DNA of 64,000 bases, taken from the NCBI GenBank assembly GCA_900769075.1, contig CAAGFE010000003.1, forward strand, positions 15,996 through 79,995. Direction: 5' to 3'. This DNA is from Clostridia bacterium (GTDB lineage Bacteria > Bacillota > Clostridia > Christensenellales > Aristaeellaceae). Within the stretch, counting starts at the first letter, position 1. Each line of letters opens with the position of its first letter. This document shows positions 17,473 through 25,558 of this stretch, in pieces. Both the position numbers and the translations under genes were made by a program. The notes beneath the pieces are model-generated. The model was given only the letters and a program-made list of their open reading frames with translations. It was not told the DNA's origin and searched no databases.

Positions 17473-19335
17473 ATGAAGAAACTCATTTCCCTGGCGCTGG
17501 CGCTGTTCATGCTCGTGGGTATGATCCCCGCCACTGCCGAAACCGCTGCCTACACCCAGGCGCCCTATTGGGACGGCATGGATCTGCCCCCCGTGGCGGA
17601 GCGCATCTCCGCCGAGCCCATGGTCGAGGACGCGGACTACCTGACCATCGGCACCTACGGCGGTGAGCTGCGGCGCTCGTCCGGCAGCGGCAACTGGGGC
17701 GCCGGCAAGCCCATCGAGGAAGGCCTGTTCCGCTTCACCACCGAAGGCGTGGTGGAACCCAACGTCGCCAAGGGCTTCTCCGTGAATGAGGAAGCCACCG
17801 TCTACACCATCTACCTGCGCGAAGGCATGAAGTGGTCCGACGGCGAACCCTTCACCGCGGAGGACTGCGTGTGGTTCTACAATGCTGTGTGCCTGAACAA
17901 GGTGGACGGCAAGGGCGTGCGCAACTGCCACAAGGACGCCAACGGCAACCCCGCCGTGGTCGAGAAGGTTGATGACACCACCTTCACCGTCACCTTCGGC
18001 ACCCCCAAGTACGACTTCATCGAGGCCCTGACCGTTGACCTGAAGTGGCACTTTGCCCCCAAGCACATCTTTGAGAAGATGGTGCAGGCCGTGATCGACG
18101 GCAACACCGAGCTGGCGCTGGCGGAAGCCAAGGCCATCTGCGGCACCGAGTTCTCCGATGTGGGCAAGGCCGGCAAGGAACTGCTCTACTACTTCTGGAA
18201 CTACCCGGGCGTGCCCACCCTGAACCCCTATGTGCTGTCCACCGAGCCCGGCAAGAACAGCATCAAGGGCGACTATTACGAATACGTCCGCAACCCCTAC
18301 TACTGGAAGGTGGACAAGGCCAACCAACAGCTGCCCTACATCGACAAGATCATCTACACCACCGTGTCCAACGTGGATCAGGATCTGATGCTGCTGCTGG
18401 ACGGCACCGTTGACTTCCAGACCGTGGGCATGGAGGCCATCCCCACCATCCTGGAATCCCAGACCAAGATCAACATCTACGAGTGGTCCGGCTCCGACTG
18501 GGGCGCGACCCAGCTCCACTTCAACCTGAACGTGGAGGACGAGCACCTCAAGGCCCTGTTCAACAACGCTGATTTCCGTCAGGCGATGTCCATCTGCGTG
18601 GACCGCGAAGAGCTGGCCGGCCTGCTGACCGATGGCTGGCTGGGCGGCGGTCAGGCGGCGCCTCAGCCCGGTCAGCTGGGCTACTCCGAGGAGTGGGCCA
18701 AGAAGTGGACCGAGTACGACGTGGCGAAGGCCAAGACCCTGTTTGAAGGCTGCGGCCTGGTCATGGGCACCGATGGCTTCTATGACTTCGCTGACGGCAC
18801 CGATTGCGTCATCAACATCGTCTCCGTGGCCGATTCCGGCGCCGCCGATGTGTACAAGGTGCTGGAGCCCTACTTCCGCGCCGCCGGCATCAAGTGCACC
18901 TTCAAGGATTCCGACCGTTCCAACATCGATAACGACCTGATGGCCAACGCGGTTCAGGTGATGCTGCTGCCCGTGACCAACATCGGCGACATCTCCATCA
19001 TCCTCAAGCCCAACTCCATGGTGCCCGGCTACGCCACCAACGTTGCCTGGTACGGCACGATGGACGAAACCACCGCGACCGGCGACCTGCTCAAGCTGAT
19101 CGAGCTGAAGAAGCAGCTGGACGTGACCTCTTCCACCGAGGAGCGCACCGAGATCGCCCTGCAGATGCTCAAGCTCCATGAGGAGAACCAGTGGACCCTG
19201 GCCTTTGTCGAGGCTGCGCCCGCTTACCACGCGGTGAACGCCCGCATCCAGAACTTCCTGGCCGACGGCGTGTGGTCCGACATCTACCGTGATTACGGCA
19301 TCGCCCATTGCCAGTGCTGGTACATCGCGGAATAA
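17473..19335 (+). CDS. Family-5 (Opp/Dpp-like) ABC transporter substrate-binding protein
   Basis: A 620-aa exported binding protein. The N-terminus MKKLISLALALFMLVGMIPATAE is a signal peptide ending in a signal peptidase I-type site, with no lipobox cysteine. The mature part follows the SBP_bac_5 pattern (EGLFRFTTEG, YLREGMKWSDGEPFTAEDCVWFYN). It is followed by two permeases and two ATPases, so the transporter is complete. Family-5 proteins mainly bind peptides, but several bacteria use them for oligosaccharides. Placement between glycosidases and a sugar isomerase favours an oligosaccharide here. The ribosome site AAGGAGG precedes the start. Confidence 0.92.
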   Translation: MKKLISLALALFMLVGMIPATAETAAYTQAPYWDGMDLPPVAERISAEPMVEDADYLTIGTYGGELRRSSGSGNWGAGKPIEEGLFRFTTEGVVEPNVAKGFSVNEEATVYTIYLREGMKWSDGEPFTAEDCVWFYNAVCLNKVDGKGVRNCHKDANGNPAVVEKVDDTTFTVTFGTPKYDFIEALTVDLKWHFAPKHIFEKMVQAVIDGNTELALAEAKAICGTEFSDVGKAGKELLYYFWNYPGVPTLNPYVLSTEPGKNSIKGDYYEYVRNPYYWKVDKANQQLPYIDKIIYTTVSNVDQDLMLLLDGTVDFQTVGMEAIPTILESQTKINIYEWSGSDWGATQLHFNLNVEDEHLKALFNNADFRQAMSICVDREELAGLLTDGWLGGGQAAPQPGQLGYSEEWAKKWTEYDVAKAKTLFEGCGLVMGTDGFYDFADGTDCVINIVSVADSGAADVYKVLEPYFRAAGIKCTFKDSDRSNIDNDLMANAVQVMLLPVTNIGDISIILKPNSMVPGYATNVAWYGTMDETTATGDLLKLIELKKQLDVTSSTEERTEIALQMLKLHEENQWTLAFVEAAPAYHAVNARIQNFLADGVWSDIYRDYGIAHCQCWYIAE

Positions 19336-19376
19336 TCCGTTCTGATCCCGTATAAGCAAATCAACCTGATGTGAGG

Positions 19377-19419
19377 GTGCGGGAGGTAACTCTGACCGAG
19401 TCGGAAGTGCCTCCCGCAC
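19377..19419 (+). promoter_or_regulatory. Intercistronic stem-loop between binding protein and permease genes
   Basis: GTGCGGGAGG (19377-19386) pairs perfectly with CCTCCCGCAC (19410-19419), with a small inner hairpin CCGA-G-TCGG in the loop. No T-run follows. It probably protects the upstream mRNA or attenuates read-through, giving more binding protein than permease. Confidence 0.6.
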
Positions 19420-19455
19420 TTCTTCGAATCACCCCCAGAAAGGATTCGAGGTCAT

Positions 19456-20511
19456 ATGCTCAACTACATCGGCAAACGAATCTTGATGTTCATCCCCACG
19501 CTTATCATCATTTCGTTCCTGATTTTCTTCATCATCCAGCTGCCGCCGGGCGACTATGTCACCTCCTATGTGGCGGCGATGGCTGCTGAGGGCGAGGTCT
19601 TCACCGCGGAGCAGATCGTGGATCTGCGCGCCCAGTTCGGCCTGGATGACCCCTGGTTCGTGCAGTACTTCAACTGGGTCAAGGGCATTGTGACCGAGGG
19701 CGATTTCGGCTACTCCTTTGAGTACGGCCGCGATGTGTGGAGCGTCATCATGGATCGCCTCTACCTGACGCTGGCTGTCTCCTTCATCATCCTGATCTTC
19801 CAGTATGGCGTTTCGCTGCCCATTGGCATTTACTGTGCCAATCACCAGTATTCCGCCGGGGACTATATCCTTTCCTTCTTCGGCTTCATCGGCACCGCCA
19901 CGCCAAACTTTCTGCTTGCCATCATCATCATGTATGCCATCTATAAATCCACGGGCAATGTGTATCTGGGCCTCTTTTCCACGGAGATGCTGCAAAACGG
20001 CATGCGCTGGGAGTATGTGCCGGAATTCCTGGGCCGCTGCGCCATCCCGCTGATCGTCATCGGCACCTCCGGCACCTGCGGCATCATCCGTACCGTGCGC
20101 GCCCAGATGCTGGATGAGCAGGCCCGCCAGTACACCCTGTGCGCCCGGGCTAAGGGCTGCTCCGAGGCGACGATCACCTACAAGTACTGCCTGCGCGCGG
20201 CGCTGAACCCGGTCGTGTCCGGCCTGGCGGGCTCGCTGCGCACCATTTTCTCAGGCTCCACCGTGTCCGCCATCGTCATGAACCTGGCCATCCAGGGCCC
20301 GGTGCTGCTGGCGGCGCTCAAATCCCAGGACATGTACCTGGCCGGCACCATCGTGCTGATCCAGGCCGTGCTGGTGCTGGTGGGCACGCTGCTCAGCGAT
20401 ATTGCCCTGGCCTGGCTTGACCCGCGCATCCGCTTCTCCGAGCCCGGCAAGCGCGGCGAAAGGACGCGGAAGAAGGCGGCTGGCGCTGCGCCCGCCCCGG
20501 AAAGGAGCTGA
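19456..20511 (+). CDS. ABC transporter permease, DppB/OppB type
   Basis: A 351-aa membrane protein. It has one N-terminal helix (IGKRILMFIPTLIIISFLIFFI), a periplasm-side domain (about 35-95) and five further helices. The conserved loop RTVRAQMLDEQARQYTLCARAKG identifies the BPD_transp_1 family. The ribosome site is weak (GAGG), compatible with lower expression than the binding protein. It pairs with the DppC-type permease, which starts 5 bp downstream. Together they form the channel of the Opp/Dpp-like transporter of this locus. Confidence 0.93.
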   Translation: MLNYIGKRILMFIPTLIIISFLIFFIIQLPPGDYVTSYVAAMAAEGEVFTAEQIVDLRAQFGLDDPWFVQYFNWVKGIVTEGDFGYSFEYGRDVWSVIMDRLYLTLAVSFIILIFQYGVSLPIGIYCANHQYSAGDYILSFFGFIGTATPNFLLAIIIMYAIYKSTGNVYLGLFSTEMLQNGMRWEYVPEFLGRCAIPLIVIGTSGTCGIIRTVRAQMLDEQARQYTLCARAKGCSEATITYKYCLRAALNPVVSGLAGSLRTIFSGSTVSAIVMNLAIQGPVLLAALKSQDMYLAGTIVLIQAVLVLVGTLLSDIALAWLDPRIRFSEPGKRGERTRKKAAGAAPAPERS

Positions 20512-20516
20512 GGAAG

Positions 20517-21650
20517 ATGGCTTTGTTCAAGAAAAAGACGACCAGCGACGAAAGCTACTACATGGCCTCCCAGTGGACGCTGATGTGGCGCAAGCTCAAG
20601 AAGCACAAGCTGGCCCGCTTCTCCCTGGTGATTCTGGCAATCCTGTACCTCGGCGCGCTCTTTGCGGATTTCTTCGCGCCCTACGGTCTGGAGGAATTCT
20701 CCTCCCTGTACAAGAATACCGCGCCGACCAAGGTCTACTGGAAGGATGAGGAGGGCAACTTCAGCCGCCCCTACGTCTATAAGCTCAAGAAGGTCAATGA
20801 CCGCAAAACCTGGTCGGTCATCATCACCGAGGACACCAGCGAAAAGTATTACATCGACCTGTTTGTGGAGGGCGGGGAATACAAGCTGCTGGGCCTCATT
20901 CCCTGCAATACCCACCTCTACGGCCTGGTGGATGAAAACGGCAATGTGGACCGCACCGCCCGCATCAACATCTTCGGGGCGGATTCCACCGGCGCGTGCA
21001 TCTTTTCCCGCATTCTCTTCGGCGCCCGCGTGTCGCTGACGATTCCCTTCGTGTCGGCGGCGATCAGCTTCGTGCTGGGCATATTGCTGGGCGGCATCTC
21101 CGGCTATTTCGGGGGATTTGTGGATAACGCCATCCAGCGCGTCATTGAGGTGCTGTCGGCCATTCCATCCATCCCGCTGTGGATGGCCCTGTCCGCCGCC
21201 ATCCCGCCGGATATTCCCGTGTCCTCGATGTATCTGTACATCACCATCATCCTCTCCTTCATCGGGTGGACGGGCCTGGCCCGCGTGGTGCGCGGCAAGT
21301 TCATTGCCCTGCGCAAGGAGGATTACGTCACCGCGGCCCGCCTGGCGGGTGTGAGCGATCTCAGGATCATCACCAAGCATCTGGTGCCCGGCTTCCTGAG
21401 CTATCTGATCGTGAACCTGACCCTGGGGATTCCCGGCTCCATCCTGGGCGAAACGTCCATGAGCTACCTGGGCCTGGGCATGAAGGCCCCCGCAACCAGC
21501 TGGGGCGTGCTGCTGAAGGAAACCGAGGACCTGGTTTCCGTCGCCCAGTGCCCGTGGAAGATGATTCCGCTGATCTTCGTGGTGGTCACCGTGCTGGCTT
21601 TCAACTTCCTGGGGGACGGCCTGCGCGACGCGGCTGATCCCTACAAGTAA
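20517..21650 (+). CDS. ABC transporter permease, DppC/OppC type
   Basis: A 377-aa permease. The N-terminal OppC_N segment (WRKLKKHKLARFSLVILAILYLGALFADFFAPY) leads to an unusually long extracytoplasmic insert of about 100 residues (roughly 65-165) before the other helices. The cytoplasmic loop ARVVRGKFIALRKEDYVTAARLAG is the EAA-type ATPase contact. It starts 5 bp after the DppB-type gene with AAAGGAG overlapping that gene's end. The long insert is more common in the subgroup associated with sugar-linked family-5 transporters, which fits the context but is not proof. Confidence 0.92.
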   Translation: MALFKKKTTSDESYYMASQWTLMWRKLKKHKLARFSLVILAILYLGALFADFFAPYGLEEFSSLYKNTAPTKVYWKDEEGNFSRPYVYKLKKVNDRKTWSVIITEDTSEKYYIDLFVEGGEYKLLGLIPCNTHLYGLVDENGNVDRTARINIFGADSTGACIFSRILFGARVSLTIPFVSAAISFVLGILLGGISGYFGGFVDNAIQRVIEVLSAIPSIPLWMALSAAIPPDIPVSSMYLYITIILSFIGWTGLARVVRGKFIALRKEDYVTAARLAGVSDLRIITKHLVPGFLSYLIVNLTLGIPGSILGETSMSYLGLGMKAPATSWGVLLKETEDLVSVAQCPWKMIPLIFVVVTVLAFNFLGDGLRDAADPYK

Positions 21651-21656
21651 GCGCCT

Positions 21657-21706
21657 GCGGACCAATCCGCCTGAATTCCGGGAGCCTGGAATTGTCCAAC
21701 GGGACA
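21657..21706 (+). repeat. Three short hairpins in the gap before the ATPase genes
   Basis: GCGGA/TCCGC (21657-21670), AATTCC/GGAATT (21674-21693) and TGTCC/GGACA (21693-21706) are all perfect short stems in the 95-bp gap between permease and ATPase genes. None has a T-run. They may influence mRNA processing. Confidence 0.4.
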
Positions 21707-21745
21707 GCTTCCTGCGTATTCCCATCGCAAAGGGGAAGAACACAT

Positions 21746-22774
21746 ATGGAGAATAAACAGCCCATCATCCAGGTGAAAAACCTGGGGGTGAACATCAAGA
21801 TGGACGAGGGTCTGCTGACCCCTGTGCGCGGCGTGGATTTCGTCATCCATCCCGGCGAAACGCTGGGCCTGGTGGGCGAATCCGGCTGCGGCAAGTCCCT
21901 GACCAGCAAGGCCATTCTGGCCATCAATGACAAGAAATGCGCCGCCACCGGCGAGATCCTCTTCCGGGACGAAAATGAGCAGCTTGTGGACATCCTGAAG
22001 CTCAATCCCCGGGGCAAGGAGATCCGCGCCATCCGCGGCAAGCAGATCTCGATGATCTTCCAGGAGCCCATGGTGGCCTTCAGCCCCATGTACACCATCG
22101 GCAATCAGATCAACGAGGCGACGCGGCTTCACATCACCAGGGACAAGAAAAAATCCAAGGAAATCAGCCTCAGCATGATGAAGCTGGTGGGCATCGCCAA
22201 TGCGGAGAAGCGCTACGACCAGTATCCCCATGAATTTTCCGGCGGCATGCTCCAGCGCGCGCTGATCGCCATGGCCCTGGTGTGCAAGCCCCGCCTCCTG
22301 ATTGCCGACGAGCCCACCACCGCCCTGGACGTGACCATTCAGGCCCAGATCCTGGAGCTGATGCAGTCCCTCCAGAAGGAGCTGGGCATGGCCATCCTCT
22401 TCATCACCCACGACCTGGGCACCGTGGCCAAAATGTGCGACCGGGTGGCCGTGATGTACCTGGGCCGGATTGTCGAAACCGGCACCGCCCGGGAAATCTA
22501 TAAGAACCCCCAGCACCCCTATACCAAGGGGCTGATGGGCTCGGTGCACAAGATCGGCAGCCTGAAGGCGGAGCGCCTGTACTCCATCGAGGGCACGGTG
22601 CCCCTGGCGCTCAATTTGAAGCCCGGCTGCGGGTTCTACGAGCGCTGCGGCGAGCGCATCGAGGGGCTGTGCGACAAAGTGGATCCCGAAACGATGTGTG
22701 TGGATGACACCCACTGCGTGGCCTGCCACAAATGCCGTCTGGCAGCGGAAAAGGAGGCGAGCGAACGTGACTGA
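21746..22774 (+). CDS. ABC transporter ATPase, DppD/OppD type
   Basis: A 342-aa nucleotide-binding subunit powering the family-5 transporter. Walker A is GESGCGKS (near residue 46), the signature is FSGGMLQRA, Walker B is [12 protein letters not shown] and the H-loop is FITHDL. The C-terminal oligo_HPY region has a cysteine cluster (GCGFYERC and CVACHKC) typical of this ATPase group. The ATG at 21746 is used because AAAGGGGA precedes it. It overlaps the next ATPase gene by 8 bp. Confidence 0.94.
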   Translation: MENKQPIIQVKNLGVNIKMDEGLLTPVRGVDFVIHPGETLGLVGESGCGKSLTSKAILAINDKKCAATGEILFRDENEQLVDILKLNPRGKEIRAIRGKQISMIFQEPMVAFSPMYTIGNQINEATRLHITRDKKKSKEISLSMMKLVGIANAEKRYDQYPHEFSGGMLQRALIAMALVCKPRLLIADEPTTALDVTIQAQILELMQSLQKELGMAILFITHDLGTVAKMCDRVAVMYLGRIVETGTAREIYKNPQHPYTKGLMGSVHKIGSLKAERLYSIEGTVPLALNLKPGCGFYERCGERIEGLCDKVDPETMCVDDTHCVACHKCRLAAEKEASERD

Positions 22775-23783
22775 GCAGGAGAAGAAGGAGCTGATTCTCT
22801 CCGTCCGCAGCGTGTCCAAGCGCTTCACCTCCGGCGATGTGTGCGTGCGCGCGGTCACCAACGTCAGCTTTGACGTGTGCAAGGGCGAAACCATCGGCAT
22901 CGTGGGGGAATCCGGCTGCGGCAAGACCACGCTGGGGCGCTGCATCGTCCGGGCCATCGAGGCCAGCGAGGGCGAGGTGATCTACAAGACCCTCGCCGGG
23001 GAGGAGGTCAACTTCCTCAACCTGGACAAGAAGCAGATGAAGCCCATCCGCAAGGAAATCCAGATGATCTTCCAGGATCCCTATTCCTCCCTGGATCCCC
23101 GCATGACGGTGCTGGACATCATCGGCGAGCCGATCAAGGCCAACTACCCCAAGATGCCCAAAAAGGAGCGGGAAGCCCTGGTGAAGGACATCGCCGCGAA
23201 GGTCGGACTCAACACCACCTACCTCATGCGCTACCCCCACGCCTTCTCCGGCGGACAGCGCCAGCGCATCGGTATCGCCCGCGCGCTGATTTTGAAGCCC
23301 CAGGTCATCGTCTGCGATGAGGCCGTGTCCGCCCTGGACGTGTCGATTCAGGCGCAGATCATCAACCTGCTCCGGGATCTGCAGAAGGAAATGAACCTGA
23401 CCTACATTTTCATCAGCCATGACCTGTCCGTGGTGGAGCACATCTCCGACAAGGTGGGCGTGATGTATCTGGGCAAGATGGTGGAGTTCGGCGAGACGGA
23501 GAAGCTCTTTGCCAGCCCGAAGCACCCCTACACGGAGGCGCTGCTTTCCGCCGTGCCCGTGGCCGACCCGGATGTGCAGATGGACCGCATTCCCCTCAGG
23601 GGCGAAATTCCCAACCCCGCCAATCCGCCCAGCGGCTGCTATTTCCACGAGCGCTGCCGCTACTGCACCGAAATATGCCGCACCGACGTGCCGGAGCTGC
23701 ATGAGGTGGACGGACGCATGGTTGCCTGCCATCGCGCCGGGGAACTGTCCCTGCGCGGGTTTGACTACTCGACGGTGGAATGA
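22767..23783 (+). CDS. ABC transporter ATPase, DppF/OppF type
   Basis: A 338-aa second ATPase of the transporter. Walker A is GESGCGKT, the signature is FSGGQRQRIG, Walker B is VIVCDEAVSALD and the H-loop is FISHDLSV. The C-terminal motif PSGCYFHERCRYC ends in MVACH. The start is taken as GTG at 22767: AAAAGGAGG lies 9 bases upstream and the gene overlaps the previous stop by 8 bp, indicating coupled translation. With the DppD-type subunit it forms a heterodimeric ATPase. Confidence 0.93.
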   Translation: MTEQEKKELILSVRSVSKRFTSGDVCVRAVTNVSFDVCKGETIGIVGESGCGKTTLGRCIVRAIEASEGEVIYKTLAGEEVNFLNLDKKQMKPIRKEIQMIFQDPYSSLDPRMTVLDIIGEPIKANYPKMPKKEREALVKDIAAKVGLNTTYLMRYPHAFSGGQRQRIGIARALILKPQVIVCDEAVSALDVSIQAQIINLLRDLQKEMNLTYIFISHDLSVVEHISDKVGVMYLGKMVEFGETEKLFASPKHPYTEALLSAVPVADPDVQMDRIPLRGEIPNPANPPSGCYFHERCRYCTEICRTDVPELHEVDGRMVACHRAGELSLRGFDYSTVE

Positions 23784-23821
23784 CTGCAGGGGGATATCAG
23801 CAACGAAAGGGGACTTGAAGG

Positions 23822-24754
23822 ATGTCCTTCACCAAAGCGGATTTAGCGATTTCGACCATGTGGAATTTCCGCAAGGCCCATTCCGGCGAGGAGCTGATTG
23901 ACCAGCTCCTCGCCCTGGGCTTTCAGCGGGTGGAACTGAATTATCAGGTGCGCACCGAGTGGCTCTCCGGCATCCGCCGCCGCATCGACGAGGGCGCGAT
24001 TGCCGTTTCCAGCGTGCACAACGTGTTCCCCAAGACGCTGGACAATCAGTTCAACACCGACTCCGTGATGCTGGGCTACGAGGATGAAGGCCTCCGCCAG
24101 CAGGCCGTCGAATTGGCCAAGGGCAGCGTCGAGTGGGCCTGTGTGCTGGGCGCGGGCGCGGTGGTGTTCCATCCCACCGAGGTGCCCCTGGATCCCCGGA
24201 CGTACGACATTCCGCTCAAGAAGCTCATCGCCGCCCACAAGCAGGACACGGCGGAATACCGCGAGCTCCACGAAAGGATGCTGGCGGCCCGCCAGGCCCA
24301 GCCCTACCTCGACCGGATGATGAAATCCATCGACGAGCTGGCGAACTATGTCGTGAAGTTCAATCTGCCCGTCAAATTGGGCATGGAGAACCGCGCCATG
24401 TGCCAGCAGTGCCCGATTTTCTCCGAGTTTGACCTGATCGCCGACCGCTTTGCCGGCGGCCCGGTGGGCATCTGGCTGGACACCGGCCATGCCATCATGA
24501 TGACGGAGATGGGCCTCCAGCAGCTGCCCCTGTCGAAGAAGGCGGCGGATATGATCGTGGGCATGCACATCCACGACGCGGCGGATGCGCTGGATCACTA
24601 TGCCCCCTGCACGCTGCCGGGGGATGTGCTGTCTCCCTATCGCCAGTACATCGTGAACAGCCCGATCAAGGTGCTGGAGCTGTCCGGACGGCTGAGCGCG
24701 GAGGAGATCATCACCGGCACAGAAAGGTTTGTGGCACAGTATGGCAACGGCTGA
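23822..24754 (+). CDS. Sugar phosphate isomerase/epimerase-like TIM-barrel protein
   Basis: A 310-aa protein of the xylose isomerase-like/AP endonuclease 2 TIM-barrel family. Patterns include FQRVELNYQV, VFHPTEVPL, KLGMENR and GIWLDTGHA, whose Glu, Asp and His are likely metal ligands, plus GMHIHDA near the end. Such proteins act as sugar or polyol isomerases, epimerases or dehydratases, and the exact reaction is not readable. It follows the transporter genes by 38 bp and precedes the decayed nucleotidyltransferase and the second GH38, so it probably handles a released monosaccharide. Confidence 0.85.
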   Translation: MSFTKADLAISTMWNFRKAHSGEELIDQLLALGFQRVELNYQVRTEWLSGIRRRIDEGAIAVSSVHNVFPKTLDNQFNTDSVMLGYEDEGLRQQAVELAKGSVEWACVLGAGAVVFHPTEVPLDPRTYDIPLKKLIAAHKQDTAEYRELHERMLAARQAQPYLDRMMKSIDELANYVVKFNLPVKLGMENRAMCQQCPIFSEFDLIADRFAGGPVGIWLDTGHAIMMTEMGLQQLPLSKKAADMIVGMHIHDAADALDHYAPCTLPGDVLSPYRQYIVNSPIKVLELSGRLSAEEIITGTERFVAQYGNG

Positions 24755-25500
24755 TTCCCTACGGGCGCGGAAGCTGCTGGAACGGGTGACCGGCGAATAC
24801 CGGCGAATCCTCGGGCGGAGCTGACGGGCGTCTACCTGCACGGCTCGATGGCCTTCGGGTGCTTCACCTGGGCAACGGGGGATATCGACTTCCTGGTGGC
24901 GGTGGAGGCGCCCCTCACCCAGGCGGAGAAGGAAGCCCTCGTCCGGGTGCTGGTGGATTTCACGCCCGATGCGCCCCCCAAGGGCTTCGAGATGAGCGTG
25001 GTGCTGCGGGCGGTATCCAGTACCCAACGCCCTTTGAACTGCATTTTTCCAACGCCCACCTGGCCCGCGCGGCGGCGGAGCTCAGCGCCTACTGCCGGGA
25101 TATGCACGGGGCGGATCCCGACCTGGCTGCGCACATCACCGTGCTGCGCCACAGGGGAGAAGCGCTCTGCGGCGCCCCGGTGGACGCCGTGTTCGGGGAG
25201 GTTCCCCGGCACTGCTATGCGGACAGCATCCTCTCCGATGTGCGCAGCGCGCCGGAGGACATCCGCGATAACCCGGTCTATGTCATCCTGAACCTGTGCC
25301 GGGTGCTGGCCTGCCTCCAGGGCGGCGAAGTGCTGTCCAAGCGCCAGGGCGGGGAATGGGGCCTTCAGCATCTGCCGGAGGAATATCATCCGCTGCTGAG
25401 GGCTGCCCTCGCGGCCTACGGCGGCGCGGCTTTCCCGGAGGGCCTGCCCCTGGAGGCCTTCGCGGCGGACATGCTTGCCCGGATCCATCCATTTGCATAA
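24741..25500 (+). pseudogene. Aminoglycoside nucleotidyltransferase-like gene with two frameshifts
   Basis: Three consecutive frames together encode a protein resembling AadA/DUF4111-type nucleotidyltransferases. The first frame starts at ATG 24741 (ADSLRARKLLERVTGEYRRIL) and stops at about 24822. The second carries LTGVYLHGSMAFGCF and GDIDFLV, the GS and DxD-like nucleotidyltransferase core. The third runs from about 25020 to the stop at 25500 (YPTPFELHFSNAHL, then a helical C-terminal domain with NPVYVILNLCRVLA). Each change is a shift equal to one missing base, near 24815 and near 25015. The start overlaps the isomerase gene by 14 bp. It is either genuinely broken or affected by two sequencing deletions; the rest of the frame is well preserved, so any decay is recent. 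Confidence 0.75.
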
Positions 25501-25558
25501 GTGAAGCGGCTTCCGACCCGGGGGCCGCTTTCCCCCATCATCCTCCCGGAGGTGCATC

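Noticed and set aside
24741..25500. Programmed frameshifting in the nucleotidyltransferase-like gene
   Set aside because: Two separate shifts without slippery heptamers or a following pseudoknot are better explained by decay or sequencing error.
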